NCBI RefSeq assembly: GCF_900112005.1
Contig: NZ_FOKK01000004.1
Coordinates: 315,968-379,967 of the forward strand
Origin: Algoriphagus aquimarinus
Lineage (GTDB): Bacteria; Bacteroidota; Bacteroidia; Cytophagales; Cyclobacteriaceae
Reading direction: 5' to 3'
DNA length: 64,000 nt
Made by a program: the position numbers and the translations under genes. Numbering within the stretch: the stretch's first letter is position 1; each line of letters opens with the position of its first letter. Positions 27,695-36,797 of this stretch are shown piece by piece. Below the pieces are notes generated by a model, which saw nothing but the letters and a program-made list of their open reading frames with translations, had not been told where the DNA came from and did not search any database.

Positions 27695-28419
27695 TCAACT
27701 ACAGTTATGCTTTTAGTTCTTTTGTTTAAAAAATTTAAATATAAACTTTTGATCCTTGATGGCTTCACTTTTAACAAAAAAAGAGAAAAAGCCGTAAGAT
27801 TAGCCAGCTGCACTTTCACCCAACTGTTTTCTATATACTTGCGAGAGGAAACGGTCATTTCCTCTGGAAGGACATGAAAATCAGAATTTTGTCGGATTCT
27901 CCTCACCAGCTCAAAGTCTTCCATTATGCAGAAGGACTCATCAAAACCTCCCAAGGAGTCAAAAAATGTTTTTTTTATAAATAGGCTTTGATCACCTCCT
28001 CCTGATAAAACGCCATTGAAACGGGTAAACCAAGAGTTGAATTTCAAAAGCCTATTTTCTATATCAAATTTATAGCGAAAGCATCCCACTTGTTTCCCCT
28101 CAGCCATATTGGTCAGTATCACTTGGGCGAAATCTCTAATTGGTCTAGTATCGGCATGGACAAAGTAAAATACATTGCCTTTTGCACTTTGAGCACCTAA
28201 ATTTAATTGATTAGCTCTATTACGTACCGATGAGTGTAGGACTCGAGCTCCGAAGGAATTAGCAAGGGAAATAGAATTATCTATAGAGCCGCCGTCAACT
28301 AGTATGATTTCTGAAACTAACCCACCACCATGTTTTACTAGATAGGGTATTAGTTCCTTCAAATTATCTTCCTCGTCTACACAAGGGATTATTACAGAAA
28401 TCCTATTTGATTCAGTCAA
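27691..28419 (-). CDS. TIGR04283-type arsenosugar biosynthesis glycosyltransferase
   Basis: A 242-residue GT2-fold glycosyltransferase of the kind encoded with ArsS in arsenosugar clusters. It has the N-terminal ISVIIPCVDEEDNL strand, the ILVDGGSIDNS motif, a single acidic FVHADTR site, GGGDQSLFIKK and FCIMEDFELVRRIR. It lacks membrane segments. Its start overlaps the DUF6134 gene by 8 bases and its end overlaps the VOC gene by 4, showing tight coupling. The sugar donor cannot be told. Confidence 0.85.
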   Translation of the reverse strand: MTESNRISVIIPCVDEEDNLKELIPYLVKHGGGLVSEIILVDGGSIDNSISLANSFGARVLHSSVRNRANQLNLGAQSAKGNVFYFVHADTRPIRDFAQVILTNMAEGKQVGCFRYKFDIENRLLKFNSWFTRFNGVLSGGGDQSLFIKKTFFDSLGGFDESFCIMEDFELVRRIRQNSDFHVLPEEMTVSSRKYIENSWVKVQLANLTAFSLFLLKVKPSRIKSLYLNFLNKRTKSITVVE

Positions 28420-29035
28420 CTCTTCGTTTTATCGAGTAATTTTTGAGGTTGTTTTCTAGCACTACTTTTTGCAAAACCCCTCCCTCATAATAAAAAGTAT
28501 TTGTATTACCATTCACATCGATTTCATACACGCCTTTCTCTAGCTCTATCACCTTAGTGAGCATACCGAAATTCTCAGAAATCAGTTCGTCACCATGTTT
28601 AGGTTCATGGAAATATAGTTTGGCGGGGGTGCTAAAAATAGCCTGCTTAATAGACTCCTCATTATGAAATTTATAGGAATTGGCATTTACGTCGTAATGA
28701 TCTTTGTTCCAATTTACCGTAGTCACAAAGTTACCTCGATTAGAATCCGACTTAGTCGTAGCCTTAATCAATTGGCCATTTTGAAAATTTACGTTTTGAA
28801 GAAATTCCACATGGATTTTACCGAAGAACCAAAATTCCACTTTACTATGGAGCTGATAATCTTCAGCCTTTGGCGAAATAGTCCTATCTGCCTGCATGCT
28901 GCCAATTGTAAACCCGGCAAGCACAATGTCATAGTTATTAGTTTTGGTTTGAGCAAAGCTATTTAAGCTAGACCCAAGCACTAGCAAAAAGACAATCAAG
29001 GTCGAACTAACTGGTTTTAAGAATTTTATCAACAT
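28412..29035 (-). CDS. DUF6134 family secreted protein
   Basis: A 207-residue protein with a signal peptide (about 1-28, ending SFAQ). The mature part is a beta-rich domain with the pattern YDIVLAGFTIGSMQADR, VEFWFFGKIHVEF and NTFYYEGGVLQKVVLEN, which I recognise as DUF6134; the fold resembles DUF3108-like lipid-binding barrels (inference). The function is unknown. It overlaps the downstream glycosyltransferase by 8 bases, so it belongs to the arsenosugar operon, which is an unexpected exported member. Confidence 0.7.
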   Translation of the reverse strand: MLIKFLKPVSSTLIVFLLVLGSSLNSFAQTKTNNYDIVLAGFTIGSMQADRTISPKAEDYQLHSKVEFWFFGKIHVEFLQNVNFQNGQLIKATTKSDSNRGNFVTTVNWNKDHYDVNANSYKFHNEESIKQAIFSTPAKLYFHEPKHGDELISENFGMLTKVIELEKGVYEIDVNGNTNTFYYEGGVLQKVVLENNLKNYSIKRRVD

Positions 29036-29147
29036 ATATCTCTAGCAAGAAGTAATGGGGATGATTTAATATTTTTTCTCAACGAACAAATCTGAAGTAA
29101 GATGGGAGTTTCCCTTAGTTTACCCAAGAAAAGAGGAAATATTAAGG

Positions 29148-29741
29148 TTAAAGTTTATGCTTAAACTTATTCCAATCTTCTTCAAAATCCACATCTGAAA
29201 GTGTAGGCAGTAAATCAAACGAGATCTGATGCTTCTCCAAATAGTTCATGGTCAAAGTTGCCACTTGATCAGTACTCCAAGGAATACCCTCAAATAATCC
29301 GGGGATAAACTTACGCATACCTAGCAGGTAATATCCCCCATCATGAGCAGGTCCTATGACCACGTCGCTATCTTTTAATCTTTCAAATGCTTCTGCGATG
29401 AGTTCCGGTGATATCTCTGCACAATCCGTTCCTATTATTATCAGGCTATCAAATTTATCCTCGAAAAGACGCTGAAAAGCATTGCCCATTTTATCACCCA
29501 AACCATCCCCTGACTGTAATTCAAACCTATAGTTTTCAGGATATTTAGCTCGATCTTCTTCGAGATGATTTGAATAAAAAAGGATTTTCTCAAAAGGCGA
29601 TTGGGACACTACTTTATGGGTGTAATTCACCAATAGCTGATATGCCTCAAAAGCACCTTGATCACCAATAGTAGCTGCAAGTCTGGTTTTTACCTTACCT
29701 AGCTCAGCATTTTTCTGAAAAATTAGTATTCCGAATTTCAT
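29148..29741 (-). CDS. TIGR04282-type arsenosugar biosynthesis glycosyltransferase
   Basis: A 197-residue nucleotidyl/glycosyltransferase-like protein (DUF2064/CofC-like fold). Motifs are ILIFQKNAELGKVKTRLA at the start, GDGLGDKMGNAFQRLF, IIGTDCAEISPELI and IGPAHDGGYYLLG. I chose the ATG at 29741, two bases after the arsS stop; a longer frame from 29792 would overlap arsS and adds residues outside the family. It is cotranscribed with arsS. Confidence 0.85.
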   Translation of the reverse strand: MKFGILIFQKNAELGKVKTRLAATIGDQGAFEAYQLLVNYTHKVVSQSPFEKILFYSNHLEEDRAKYPENYRFELQSGDGLGDKMGNAFQRLFEDKFDSLIIIGTDCAEISPELIAEAFERLKDSDVVIGPAHDGGYYLLGMRKFIPGLFEGIPWSTDQVATLTMNYLEKHQISFDLLPTLSDVDFEEDWNKFKHKL

Positions 29742-29742
29742 G

Positions 29743-30798
29743 TTATATAGTAGTACCTCCGCAACTTGATCCAGCTCCTGCAGTGCAACCAAAGCAATGA
29801 TTTTTCACTATGATCTCTCTGCCCAGTAGCGAAGCCTTATTCCAATCTTTAATATGCTGAGAATCTTTTGTGGCCACCTTTAGTTCCAACATTTGATTGA
29901 AATCACAATCATATAAATACCCATCCCATCCAACAGATATCGTGTTTCTACACATTACACCGGCAGCTGCCACAGGATTGAAACTGGCGATCAGCTTTTC
30001 CATGTACGCTTCATAATTATCACTTCTCAGCAAGTACTCAAGGAATCGACTAATCGGAAGATTGGTAATGGTGAACAAGGAATTGAAAGTAATCCCAAAT
30101 TTATCAGCAAGCCGCTTTTTAAACTCCAATTCTAAACCACTTTGGGCTGCGGGCATAAAAGCACCCGATGGATTATATACTAAGTTTAAAATTAAGCCAG
30201 ATCCCTCCATTCCATATCCCTGTTCGTTAAGCAACTTCAGGGCTTTGATTGATTTGTCAAAAACTCCATCTCCACGCTGAGAATCAGTTTTCGCTGATGT
30301 GAAGTACGGTAAAGAGGATGCTATTTCAATTCTATGCTTTTTGAAAAACTCTGGCAAATCATGGTACTTAGGATTAGCCAAAATAATAGTGAGGTTGCAA
30401 CGCACGATAATAGTCACTTCAGGATCAATAGAGCGTATCTCTTCTACAAACCAGCGGAAATCTGGGTTCATTTCAGGTGCTCCGCCTGTCAGATCAACAG
30501 TCTTGATTTCATGATTCCTAATGACCTCAAGACATAGCTGCATGATATCTCTGGTCATAATCTCCTTACGATCTGGGCCAGCGTCCACATGGCAGTGCTG
30601 ACACACCTGATTACACATTTTACCCAGATTAAGCTGGAGAATGTCCAATTGGGTTGGTTTCAGGGGAAAAAGACCAATTTCATCTAGATAAGTAGAAAAG
30701 CCATCCCCTTTTGAACCAGGTATTGGGTTTTCTAAGATGCCAATTTCTTCTTTTGCACTTGATAATCGATGATGTTGCGCTTTTAGTGATTTCATCAC
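29743..30798 (-). CDS. arsS: Arsenosugar biosynthesis radical SAM protein ArsS
   Basis: Radical SAM enzyme thought to couple the adenosyl group to dimethylated arsenic on the way to arsenosugars. The 351-residue protein has the cluster motif CNQVCQHCH (Cys62, Cys66, Cys69), the LTGGAPEMNP motif after strand 2, and the C-terminal cysteine-rich tail HCFGCTAGAGSSCGG typical of the family, which uses cysteine here rather than selenocysteine. It overlaps the upstream peroxidase-like gene by 4 bases. No arsM methyltransferase is next to it. Confidence 0.92.
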   Translation of the reverse strand: MMKSLKAQHHRLSSAKEEIGILENPIPGSKGDGFSTYLDEIGLFPLKPTQLDILQLNLGKMCNQVCQHCHVDAGPDRKEIMTRDIMQLCLEVIRNHEIKTVDLTGGAPEMNPDFRWFVEEIRSIDPEVTIIVRCNLTIILANPKYHDLPEFFKKHRIEIASSLPYFTSAKTDSQRGDGVFDKSIKALKLLNEQGYGMEGSGLILNLVYNPSGAFMPAAQSGLELEFKKRLADKFGITFNSLFTITNLPISRFLEYLLRSDNYEAYMEKLIASFNPVAAAGVMCRNTISVGWDGYLYDCDFNQMLELKVATKDSQHIKDWNKASLLGREIIVKNHCFGCTAGAGSSCGGTTI

Positions 30799-31127
30799 AT
30801 GGATATTTCTTTGGCTTTATTCATCATCTGAGTAGCATGCACCAGCGATGCACCTCCTCTGATAGCAGCTGCCACATGAACGGCCTCCATCATCTGCTCC
30901 TCATCGCAACCTTTCTCCATTGTATCTGTGGTATAAGCATCTATGCAATATGGGCATTGAATCGTATGGGCTACTGCAAGGGCTATTAGGGATTTTTCCC
31001 TTGCTGTAAGTGCGCCTTCGGCAAAGACTTCTCCGTAATAATCAAAAAACTTGTCAGCAAGTGGTTTTTGAAATTCAGCGATCTTTCCGAAGTTTTTAAG
31101 ATCTTCTGGATTATAGTATGTTTTCAT
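30795..31127 (-). CDS. Arsenosugar biosynthesis-associated carboxymuconolactone decarboxylase/peroxidase-like protein
   Basis: A 110-residue AhpD-like protein with the redox motif CPYCIDAYT (two cysteines three apart, as in alkylhydroperoxidases) and the usual helix ALTAREKSLIALAVAHTIQ. In Bacteroidota such a gene commonly sits directly before arsS. Its stop overlaps the arsS start by 4 bases, so it is the first gene of this operon. A reductant role for arsenic or radical SAM chemistry is an inference. Confidence 0.85.
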   Translation of the reverse strand: MKTYYNPEDLKNFGKIAEFQKPLADKFFDYYGEVFAEGALTAREKSLIALAVAHTIQCPYCIDAYTTDTMEKGCDEEQMMEAVHVAAAIRGGASLVHATQMMNKAKEISM

Positions 31128-31309
31128 GGGAGCTTTGGTTTTAGTCTATGTACGAAGTAAAAGTTATCGATGGACTTACAACTCCACTTATCCAAGATGA
31201 GTTTGGGTTACATATTTTTTTTACAAAGATTTTGAAAAACACGAACGGAAAGGATAGCTGAGCGTTATATTCAACGTATTGAAAAAGTAACTTTTAAACA
31301 ATTAACAAG

Positions 31310-31945
31310 ATGGCATTACGACTAGGCGACACGGCCCCAAATTTTACGGCCGACACCACAGAAGGTAAAATTGATTTTTACGAGTATTTAGGAGATGGCT
31401 GGGGAGTTCTATTCTCCCACCCAGCAGATTATACTCCGGTATGTACGACAGAACTAGGAGCTGTAGCAAAGCTTAAGAATGAATTTGCTAAGCGCAACAC
31501 GAAAGTACTTGCACTCAGTGTAGATGGAGTAGAAAACCATAGAGGCTGGATCTCTGACATCAATGAGACACAAGGCACTACGGTGAATTTCCCAATAATC
31601 GGTGATGAGGACAGAAAAGTATCAGAATTGTACGATATGATCCATCCTAATTCTAGCGAAAATTTCACTGTTCGTTCTGTGTTTATTATTGGAAATGATA
31701 AGAAAGTGAAACTCATTATATCCTATCCAGCAAGCACAGGAAGGAACTTTGATGAGTTGCTCAGAGTAATAGACTCACTTCAATTGACGGCAAATTATTC
31801 AGTAGCCACTCCAGCCAACTGGAAGCAAGGTGAAGATGTAGTCGTATCTCCTGGAATCAAGACAGAGGATATTGCGGCCAAATTCCCTAAAGGGCATAAG
31901 GTGATCAAACCATACTTAAGGATGACTCCACAGCCAGATTTATAA
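31310..31945 (+). CDS. Peroxiredoxin, 1-Cys Prx6-like
   Basis: Thiol peroxidase that reduces hydrogen peroxide and organic peroxides. The 211-residue protein has the peroxidatic cysteine in HPADYTPVCTTELG (Cys45), and the C-terminal extension with KGHKVIKPYLRMTPQP seen in the Prx6 group. There is no second resolving cysteine in the usual 2-Cys place. It is divergent from the arsenosugar operon (182 bases between starts) and ends at a strong terminator. Confidence 0.93.
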   Translation: MALRLGDTAPNFTADTTEGKIDFYEYLGDGWGVLFSHPADYTPVCTTELGAVAKLKNEFAKRNTKVLALSVDGVENHRGWISDINETQGTTVNFPIIGDEDRKVSELYDMIHPNSSENFTVRSVFIIGNDKKVKLIISYPASTGRNFDELLRVIDSLQLTANYSVATPANWKQGEDVVVSPGIKTEDIAAKFPKGHKVIKPYLRMTPQPDL

Positions 31946-31962
31946 TTAGCTGACATCCAATC

Positions 31963-31992
31963 AAAAAAGGCTTCCACTTGGAAGCCTTTTTT
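31963..31992 (+). terminator. Intrinsic terminator after peroxiredoxin
   Basis: AAAAAAGGCTTCC (31963-31975) pairs fully with GGAAGCCTTTTTT (31980-31992) over an ACTT loop. It can also act for the minus-strand gene ending at 32014. Confidence 0.9.
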
Positions 31993-32013
31993 ATGAACTA
32001 TTTTTAAAACTAG

Positions 32014-32298
32014 TTACGATTCAATCAATAGAAACTTTGCTTTCGCAGCTCCCCCTCTCACAGACTTAGCATGCTGATATCCTTCCGAATTATACCATGC
32101 CTCAGCTTTCTCCTTCGTCGGAAATTTCAACATTACCAAGCGCTCATGATCCCATTCTCCTTCGAGTACTTTCACAGGATTACCTCTCAGCACGAACTTA
32201 CCGCCATAAGCTGAAACTGTCGCAGGAGTCAGTTCCTTGTAAGCGTTGTACTTTTCTTGATCTGTGATATCTACTTCTATTATTACAAAAGCTGGCAT
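32014..32298 (-). CDS. DUF1330 domain-containing protein
   Basis: A 94-residue dimeric ferredoxin-fold (alpha/beta barrel) protein. The DUF1330 signs are the start PAFVIIEVDITDQEKYNAYK, GGKFVLRGNPVKVLEG and RLVMLKFPTKEKAEAWYNSEGYQ. The function is unknown; related small proteins bind heme or act as monooxygenases. It is 44 bases downstream of the tolC-like gene and may be a separate unit or a tail of that operon. Confidence 0.9.
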   Translation of the reverse strand: MPAFVIIEVDITDQEKYNAYKELTPATVSAYGGKFVLRGNPVKVLEGEWDHERLVMLKFPTKEKAEAWYNSEGYQHAKSVRGGAAKAKFLLIES

Positions 32299-32342
32299 AA
32301 AATCTAGTTTTGGTTACAGATAAATTTACATCAAATATGAGA

Positions 32343-33731
32343 TCAATCAAACCCAACTCCGGCTGCAAATCTCGTTTTGGCAAAGGAAACCTTTCTCTTA
32401 GAAAGCAATTCATTCAAAGTGATTTTGGAACTGAAGACAGAAACCTCTCTACTGTTGACTAAAAACAAACTACTTTCTCCTATTTCAAATTTCCTTATTT
32501 CTCCTTGTAGCAACATTTCTAATGCGGCTACATTTCGTGTATACGTATTGATCTGAGAATTTACCGCACTCCAGCCATTTAATTCATTTTCGAGCTTAGT
32601 GCGAAGCTGAAGTTCCTTCAAATCTCTGGAATTCTGCTTAAAATCAATTTTGGCTTCAGCCAAACGCATCCCACCTCTGGCTTTTCGCCACATCAGTGGA
32701 GTATAAACGGTAAGCCCCCATTTGTAATTATTCTCAAAGAAGCTTGCCTGATCAAATTGGTTAAGATTCTCAGTTAGGAAATTATACTTGAGTTTTACGA
32801 CAGGGATAATCTGCTGAGCCTTGAGCCTCCTGTCTACATTGAGACTGGCTAATTCATAATCTGCCAACATTAACTCAGGATGACCCCCCACCAATACCCT
32901 CAATTCTTCCTCATTCAATATCAATGCTTGTTCAGTGTATAACTTTTCAGGAATAGTCTCCTGATTCAAAGCAATAGGATTGCCTGACTCATCCCAGAGA
33001 AAATTGTTGAGATTCTGAGTTCTAATAAACAACTCATTTTCGGCTTTCTGAAGATTGTATTCCCTATTTAACAGTTGTGAAGCTGCTTCCACCGTATCTA
33101 TAGCTGGAAAATCTCCTTGCTCGTAACTGGTTTTCACTCCTTGAAATCTCATTTTTGCCAGGAGTACACCTTCCACTAAAAGAGACTTGTTTTCATATGC
33201 TAGGGACCAATTCCAATAAGCGTCAGTTGCCTGTAGATACAATTCATTCAGCATGCTTTTTCGCTCCGATTCCGTGGACTGCTGATAAATCTGTGCTTTA
33301 CGTAGTCCTGCTCTTCTATCATCCAAAATCAGTCCTTGCCCCAAGTTTATAGATGCTCCTGCTGACAATAGACCTCCTGATGGCACCGAGTTTTCAGGAT
33401 TTAGATATTGTCCTGAGTTCTGCTCAAATGCTCCATTAAGTTCGATTCCCGCCCATGTTGGGATAGAGATTCCAGCTTCCCGCTTATCGTAATACGTCTT
33501 TTCATCGTAGCTTTTCTTGTCCAAATTCCCATAAAGTAAGGGATCAAAACCACCTCGTGCCGTGCGAACTTCCATATCACCCATGGTAAGCATAATATCC
33601 GCCTGGGCAGAAAGTGGATGATATGCTTTCACCCATTCCAGATATGTCTCAAATGACAGGGTATCTGGTACCTGAGCCTGAAGGTTCAGACCGCTCGCTA
33701 TTAATAAGAGTGTAAAGAGAGTTCTTTTCAT
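32343..33731 (-). CDS. TolC family outer-membrane efflux/secretion protein
   Basis: A 462-residue protein with a signal peptide (about 1-19, ending NLQAQ) and the repeating alpha-helical pattern of TolC (SERKSMLNELYLQATDAYWNWSLAYENKSLL; AENELFIRTQNLNNFLWDESGNP). It forms the outer-membrane channel for the HlyD adaptor, whose gene it overlaps by 4 bases. It is the last clear member of the TetR-ABC-HlyD-TolC operon. Confidence 0.88.
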   Translation of the reverse strand: MKRTLFTLLLIASGLNLQAQVPDTLSFETYLEWVKAYHPLSAQADIMLTMGDMEVRTARGGFDPLLYGNLDKKSYDEKTYYDKREAGISIPTWAGIELNGAFEQNSGQYLNPENSVPSGGLLSAGASINLGQGLILDDRRAGLRKAQIYQQSTESERKSMLNELYLQATDAYWNWSLAYENKSLLVEGVLLAKMRFQGVKTSYEQGDFPAIDTVEAASQLLNREYNLQKAENELFIRTQNLNNFLWDESGNPIALNQETIPEKLYTEQALILNEEELRVLVGGHPELMLADYELASLNVDRRLKAQQIIPVVKLKYNFLTENLNQFDQASFFENNYKWGLTVYTPLMWRKARGGMRLAEAKIDFKQNSRDLKELQLRTKLENELNGWSAVNSQINTYTRNVAALEMLLQGEIRKFEIGESSLFLVNSREVSVFSSKITLNELLSKRKVSFAKTRFAAGVGFD

Positions 33732-35083
33732 TTCTTACTTTTTGCTATGTCTTCTTTCTGAATCCTAGTGTAGTAATCTGCAGGGAATCCATTCAGCTGA
33801 CGCCAGATTTCATACCAAACAGGAACGTCATTCAGCAAGGCTATTCCATCAGCTCCAGATCCTACACGCAAAACCTCTGGCCAGGCTGCCTCTTCTGGAT
33901 CCTCAGCCACTAAAACTCTGAATTGATTACTCTTGCCAGCGAATTGATCGATCGCGACAATAACGCCACCAAATGTACCATTGGATAGCTTTGGCCAACC
34001 TGAGAATACAATTGCAGGCCATCCATCAAAGATGAATCGAACCTTTTTGCCTACTTCCATCAAAGGCAGATCTACTGGTGAGATATACATCTCTACAGCC
34101 AGTTCACCATTGGACGGAACGATATTTACGATTTGATCACCTTCCTTGATAGTCTCACCCAATCCTACTTGAATTGCCTCAGCTATGTATCCATCCTGTG
34201 GAGCCAAAATATGCCTAAACCCAGTTCGTGCTTCATAGTTGGAGTATTGATTCTCAAGTTTCGAAGCAGAACCTTCCGCATCGTATTGGCTGGATTGAGC
34301 CGTGTACATGTCCGATTCGGCTTTAGCCAACTTATCTTTGAAATCATTATCTATCGCATCTAACTCCAATTGAGCAGAAACGAAGGAATTTTTACTACTC
34401 AACAAGCCATTCTCCGCGCCAATAACGCTAGCCTGTACCTCTTGAAACTTTAATCTTCTCGTTTCCAAATCGGTGAGCGATCGCAAGCCTTCTTCGTAGA
34501 GCTTTTCTGCTCTTCCGAGTTGCTTGATCCCAATTTCATAATTGACTTTAGCTTGCTCAAATCGTATACTATCAGACTGAACCTGCAATTCAGCCATTTG
34601 GAGCTTGTTTCTAGCTTGCTCCTTCCGCAGGATATTGTTTCGTTTCAGCGCAGCTATCTGACTATCCAGGGCCTTTACTTTTTCCTTGTAGGAAAGTGCG
34701 GATAGATTCTTTGCATCTACTTGAAGCTGAGTTCTTGGAAGCAGTAATGAATCAAAGTATTCATCTTTCACTTCTGTGATGCTGACTATAGTGTCTCCCT
34801 TGCTTACAAAAGCTCCTTCATTCACATACCATTTATCAATTCTTCCAGCTATTACAGAATGAATAGTCTGTGCTCTGTGCTGAGGCTGAAGCATAGTGAC
34901 ATAGCCCTGAGATCGTATATACTGTGTCCAAGGAAGAAAAAGCATTAAAAATAAAATGCAGCAGGACACAAAAAGGATTCTTACCCGTCTTTTCTTCTGC
35001 TCACTCGCCAAGGTCATTTTAAGACTTTCTGATTGCTCAAATGGCCTTCTATCTTTGATTTTATTTTCAGAGATGTTTAACAT
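33728..35083 (-). CDS. HlyD family periplasmic adaptor protein
   Basis: A 451-residue membrane-fusion protein: a cytoplasmic N-terminus, one transmembrane helix (about 34-51), a barrel-sandwich half (AQTIHSVIAGRIDKWYVNEGAFVSKGD), a long coiled coil (about 120-275) and a second half (ILAPQDGYIAEAIQVGLGETIKEGD). It links the inner-membrane ABC protein (4 bases upstream) to the TolC channel. The type is that of type I secretion or multidrug efflux. Confidence 0.9.
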   Translation of the reverse strand: MLNISENKIKDRRPFEQSESLKMTLASEQKKRRVRILFVSCCILFLMLFLPWTQYIRSQGYVTMLQPQHRAQTIHSVIAGRIDKWYVNEGAFVSKGDTIVSITEVKDEYFDSLLLPRTQLQVDAKNLSALSYKEKVKALDSQIAALKRNNILRKEQARNKLQMAELQVQSDSIRFEQAKVNYEIGIKQLGRAEKLYEEGLRSLTDLETRRLKFQEVQASVIGAENGLLSSKNSFVSAQLELDAIDNDFKDKLAKAESDMYTAQSSQYDAEGSASKLENQYSNYEARTGFRHILAPQDGYIAEAIQVGLGETIKEGDQIVNIVPSNGELAVEMYISPVDLPLMEVGKKVRFIFDGWPAIVFSGWPKLSNGTFGGVIVAIDQFAGKSNQFRVLVAEDPEEAAWPEVLRVGSGADGIALLNDVPVWYEIWRQLNGFPADYYTRIQKEDIAKSKK

Positions 35084-35087
35084 AGTC

Positions 35088-36797
35088 TTATGAGTTGAGC
35101 GTTAAAAATTTCTGATATCCTGCCTGATCTCCTTGGAAAATAAGCTCGCCATTATCCATCACGATTACCTGACTAGCTTGCTTGATCACTTCTACATCTT
35201 GAGTCACCATCGCTAGTGTCCACTTTCCACCAAACAAATAATTCTTAACTCGATCTTTTATCTCCTTATCAAGGTGTTGAAGCGAATTCTCTAGGATCAT
35301 GGCCTGAGGTTCACCCACAAAAGCTCTGGCCAACATAATCGCCTGAGCCATCTTTCTTGAAAGTCCTCTACCTTCGGGCAGAAGTATGGTATTCAAATCC
35401 TCCGGTAACTGATACACAAAGTCCTTGAGTCCTACCAATTCAAGGAGAAACTCCATTTGTTTGGGCTCTATGTCTCTACCCACCAAAATATTCTCACCTA
35501 TGGTTCCATGGAAGATCTGTTGCAACTCCATGCAATCCCCTATTGAACTTCTGTACTTGTCCAAGTGTATCATCTCCAAAGAGAGATCATTGATCTTTAC
35601 CTTGCCCTGATAGGTTTCATATAAACCTGAAAAAAGGGCTAGAATAGCACTTTTCCCACTTCCACTTTTCCCTGTGATTACTGCTTTGGAACCAGGTTCA
35701 ATAGTTAGAGTCACTCCTTTCAAAATAGGCTTACTGACATCCCTAGGCTGAAAAATGACATTTTCCATTGCCAGTTTAATTCCCTTTTGCTGATTAGTGA
35801 TATCCTTTTCGGATTCATTGTGATCCTCAAGCTCCATATCCATGATCTGACCAAGTTTCTCAGAAGCCACCAGCGTATCATATACAGTTTCCAATGAGAT
35901 GATCAATTTTTCCACAGCATTCACCACCATCACGATAATTACTTCTGCAGCTACAAATTGACCAATACTGATTTGTCCATTGATCAGTAGTAAACTGCCT
36001 GCAATCAAAAGACTGGTCACAATTAATACCTTAAAGCCAATCAAGACTTTATACTGAAAAACTAGTACTGAAAAGTGGTGTGTTCTAAATTCCACATAGC
36101 GTGTGAGAAGTTTGTCTACACGCAGAATTGGCAGTTTTGAATTCCCTCCAACCAGTTTAAAGGTATTTATGGTACGTCCAATCTCTTCTAACCAATATGC
36201 TGTCTCGTATTTATGCGTAGATTCTTTCATCGCAGTGGACATGCCTTTGGGACTGGTGAAATAGAATATCGTCACTAGTATAAGCACCAGAACTATCCCA
36301 AAGAGGATAAAAGTCGCATGATAAAACGACAAAAGAATCAAACCGAAAATCACCTGAATCAATGCAGTGGAGTACTCCACCAAAATCTTTGAAACCCCCT
36401 TTTGAAGATTTACAGTATCGAAAAACCGGTTGACAATCTCTGGTGCATAGGTCCCGTGAAATAGCTCAGATTTAATTTTCGGAAGTCTGTAGGCTAAAGA
36501 AAGTCCAGCCTTGGCAAATATCCTTTGCTGTAGTTTTTCTGTGATTTGCAACTGGGAGATCTGAAGAAAACCACCAAAAGCAATACCTGCAGCGACTATA
36601 ATAACTAAAACCACCCAAGAAGTGGTAATCCTACCTCCTAGGACGAAATTCAAAATAGCCTGTATTCCCAGAGGTAGAGACAACGCTACCAAACCATTTA
36701 AAATGGCATAAAAGTAGATTGAATACACCTGATCCTTTTCCTCTTTCAGCAGATTGAAAAATCGCTTCATTGGAGTAATTGTCTTGGAATTATGCAT
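35088..36797 (-). CDS. ABC transporter permease/ATP-binding protein with degenerate catalytic motifs
   Basis: A 569-residue half-transporter with six predicted membrane helices (about 25-300) and an NBD (about 340-569). The Walker A is intact (GKSGSGKS, 376-383). Other motifs are altered: the signature LSGGQ is LSRKM (479-483), the Walker B Asp-Glu is Glu503-Asn504, the H-loop His is Gln533, and the Q-loop position is Glu424. These changes remove the usual catalytic Glu and His. It lacks an N-terminal peptidase domain. It overlaps the TetR gene by 8 bases and is 4 bases from hlyD. A homodimer would have two non-canonical ATP sites. Confidence 0.87.
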   Translation of the reverse strand: MHNSKTITPMKRFFNLLKEEKDQVYSIYFYAILNGLVALSLPLGIQAILNFVLGGRITTSWVVLVIIVAAGIAFGGFLQISQLQITEKLQQRIFAKAGLSLAYRLPKIKSELFHGTYAPEIVNRFFDTVNLQKGVSKILVEYSTALIQVIFGLILLSFYHATFILFGIVLVLILVTIFYFTSPKGMSTAMKESTHKYETAYWLEEIGRTINTFKLVGGNSKLPILRVDKLLTRYVEFRTHHFSVLVFQYKVLIGFKVLIVTSLLIAGSLLLINGQISIGQFVAAEVIIVMVVNAVEKLIISLETVYDTLVASEKLGQIMDMELEDHNESEKDITNQQKGIKLAMENVIFQPRDVSKPILKGVTLTIEPGSKAVITGKSGSGKSAILALFSGLYETYQGKVKINDLSLEMIHLDKYRSSIGDCMELQQIFHGTIGENILVGRDIEPKQMEFLLELVGLKDFVYQLPEDLNTILLPEGRGLSRKMAQAIMLARAFVGEPQAMILENSLQHLDKEIKDRVKNYLFGGKWTLAMVTQDVEVIKQASQVIVMDNGELIFQGDQAGYQKFLTLNS

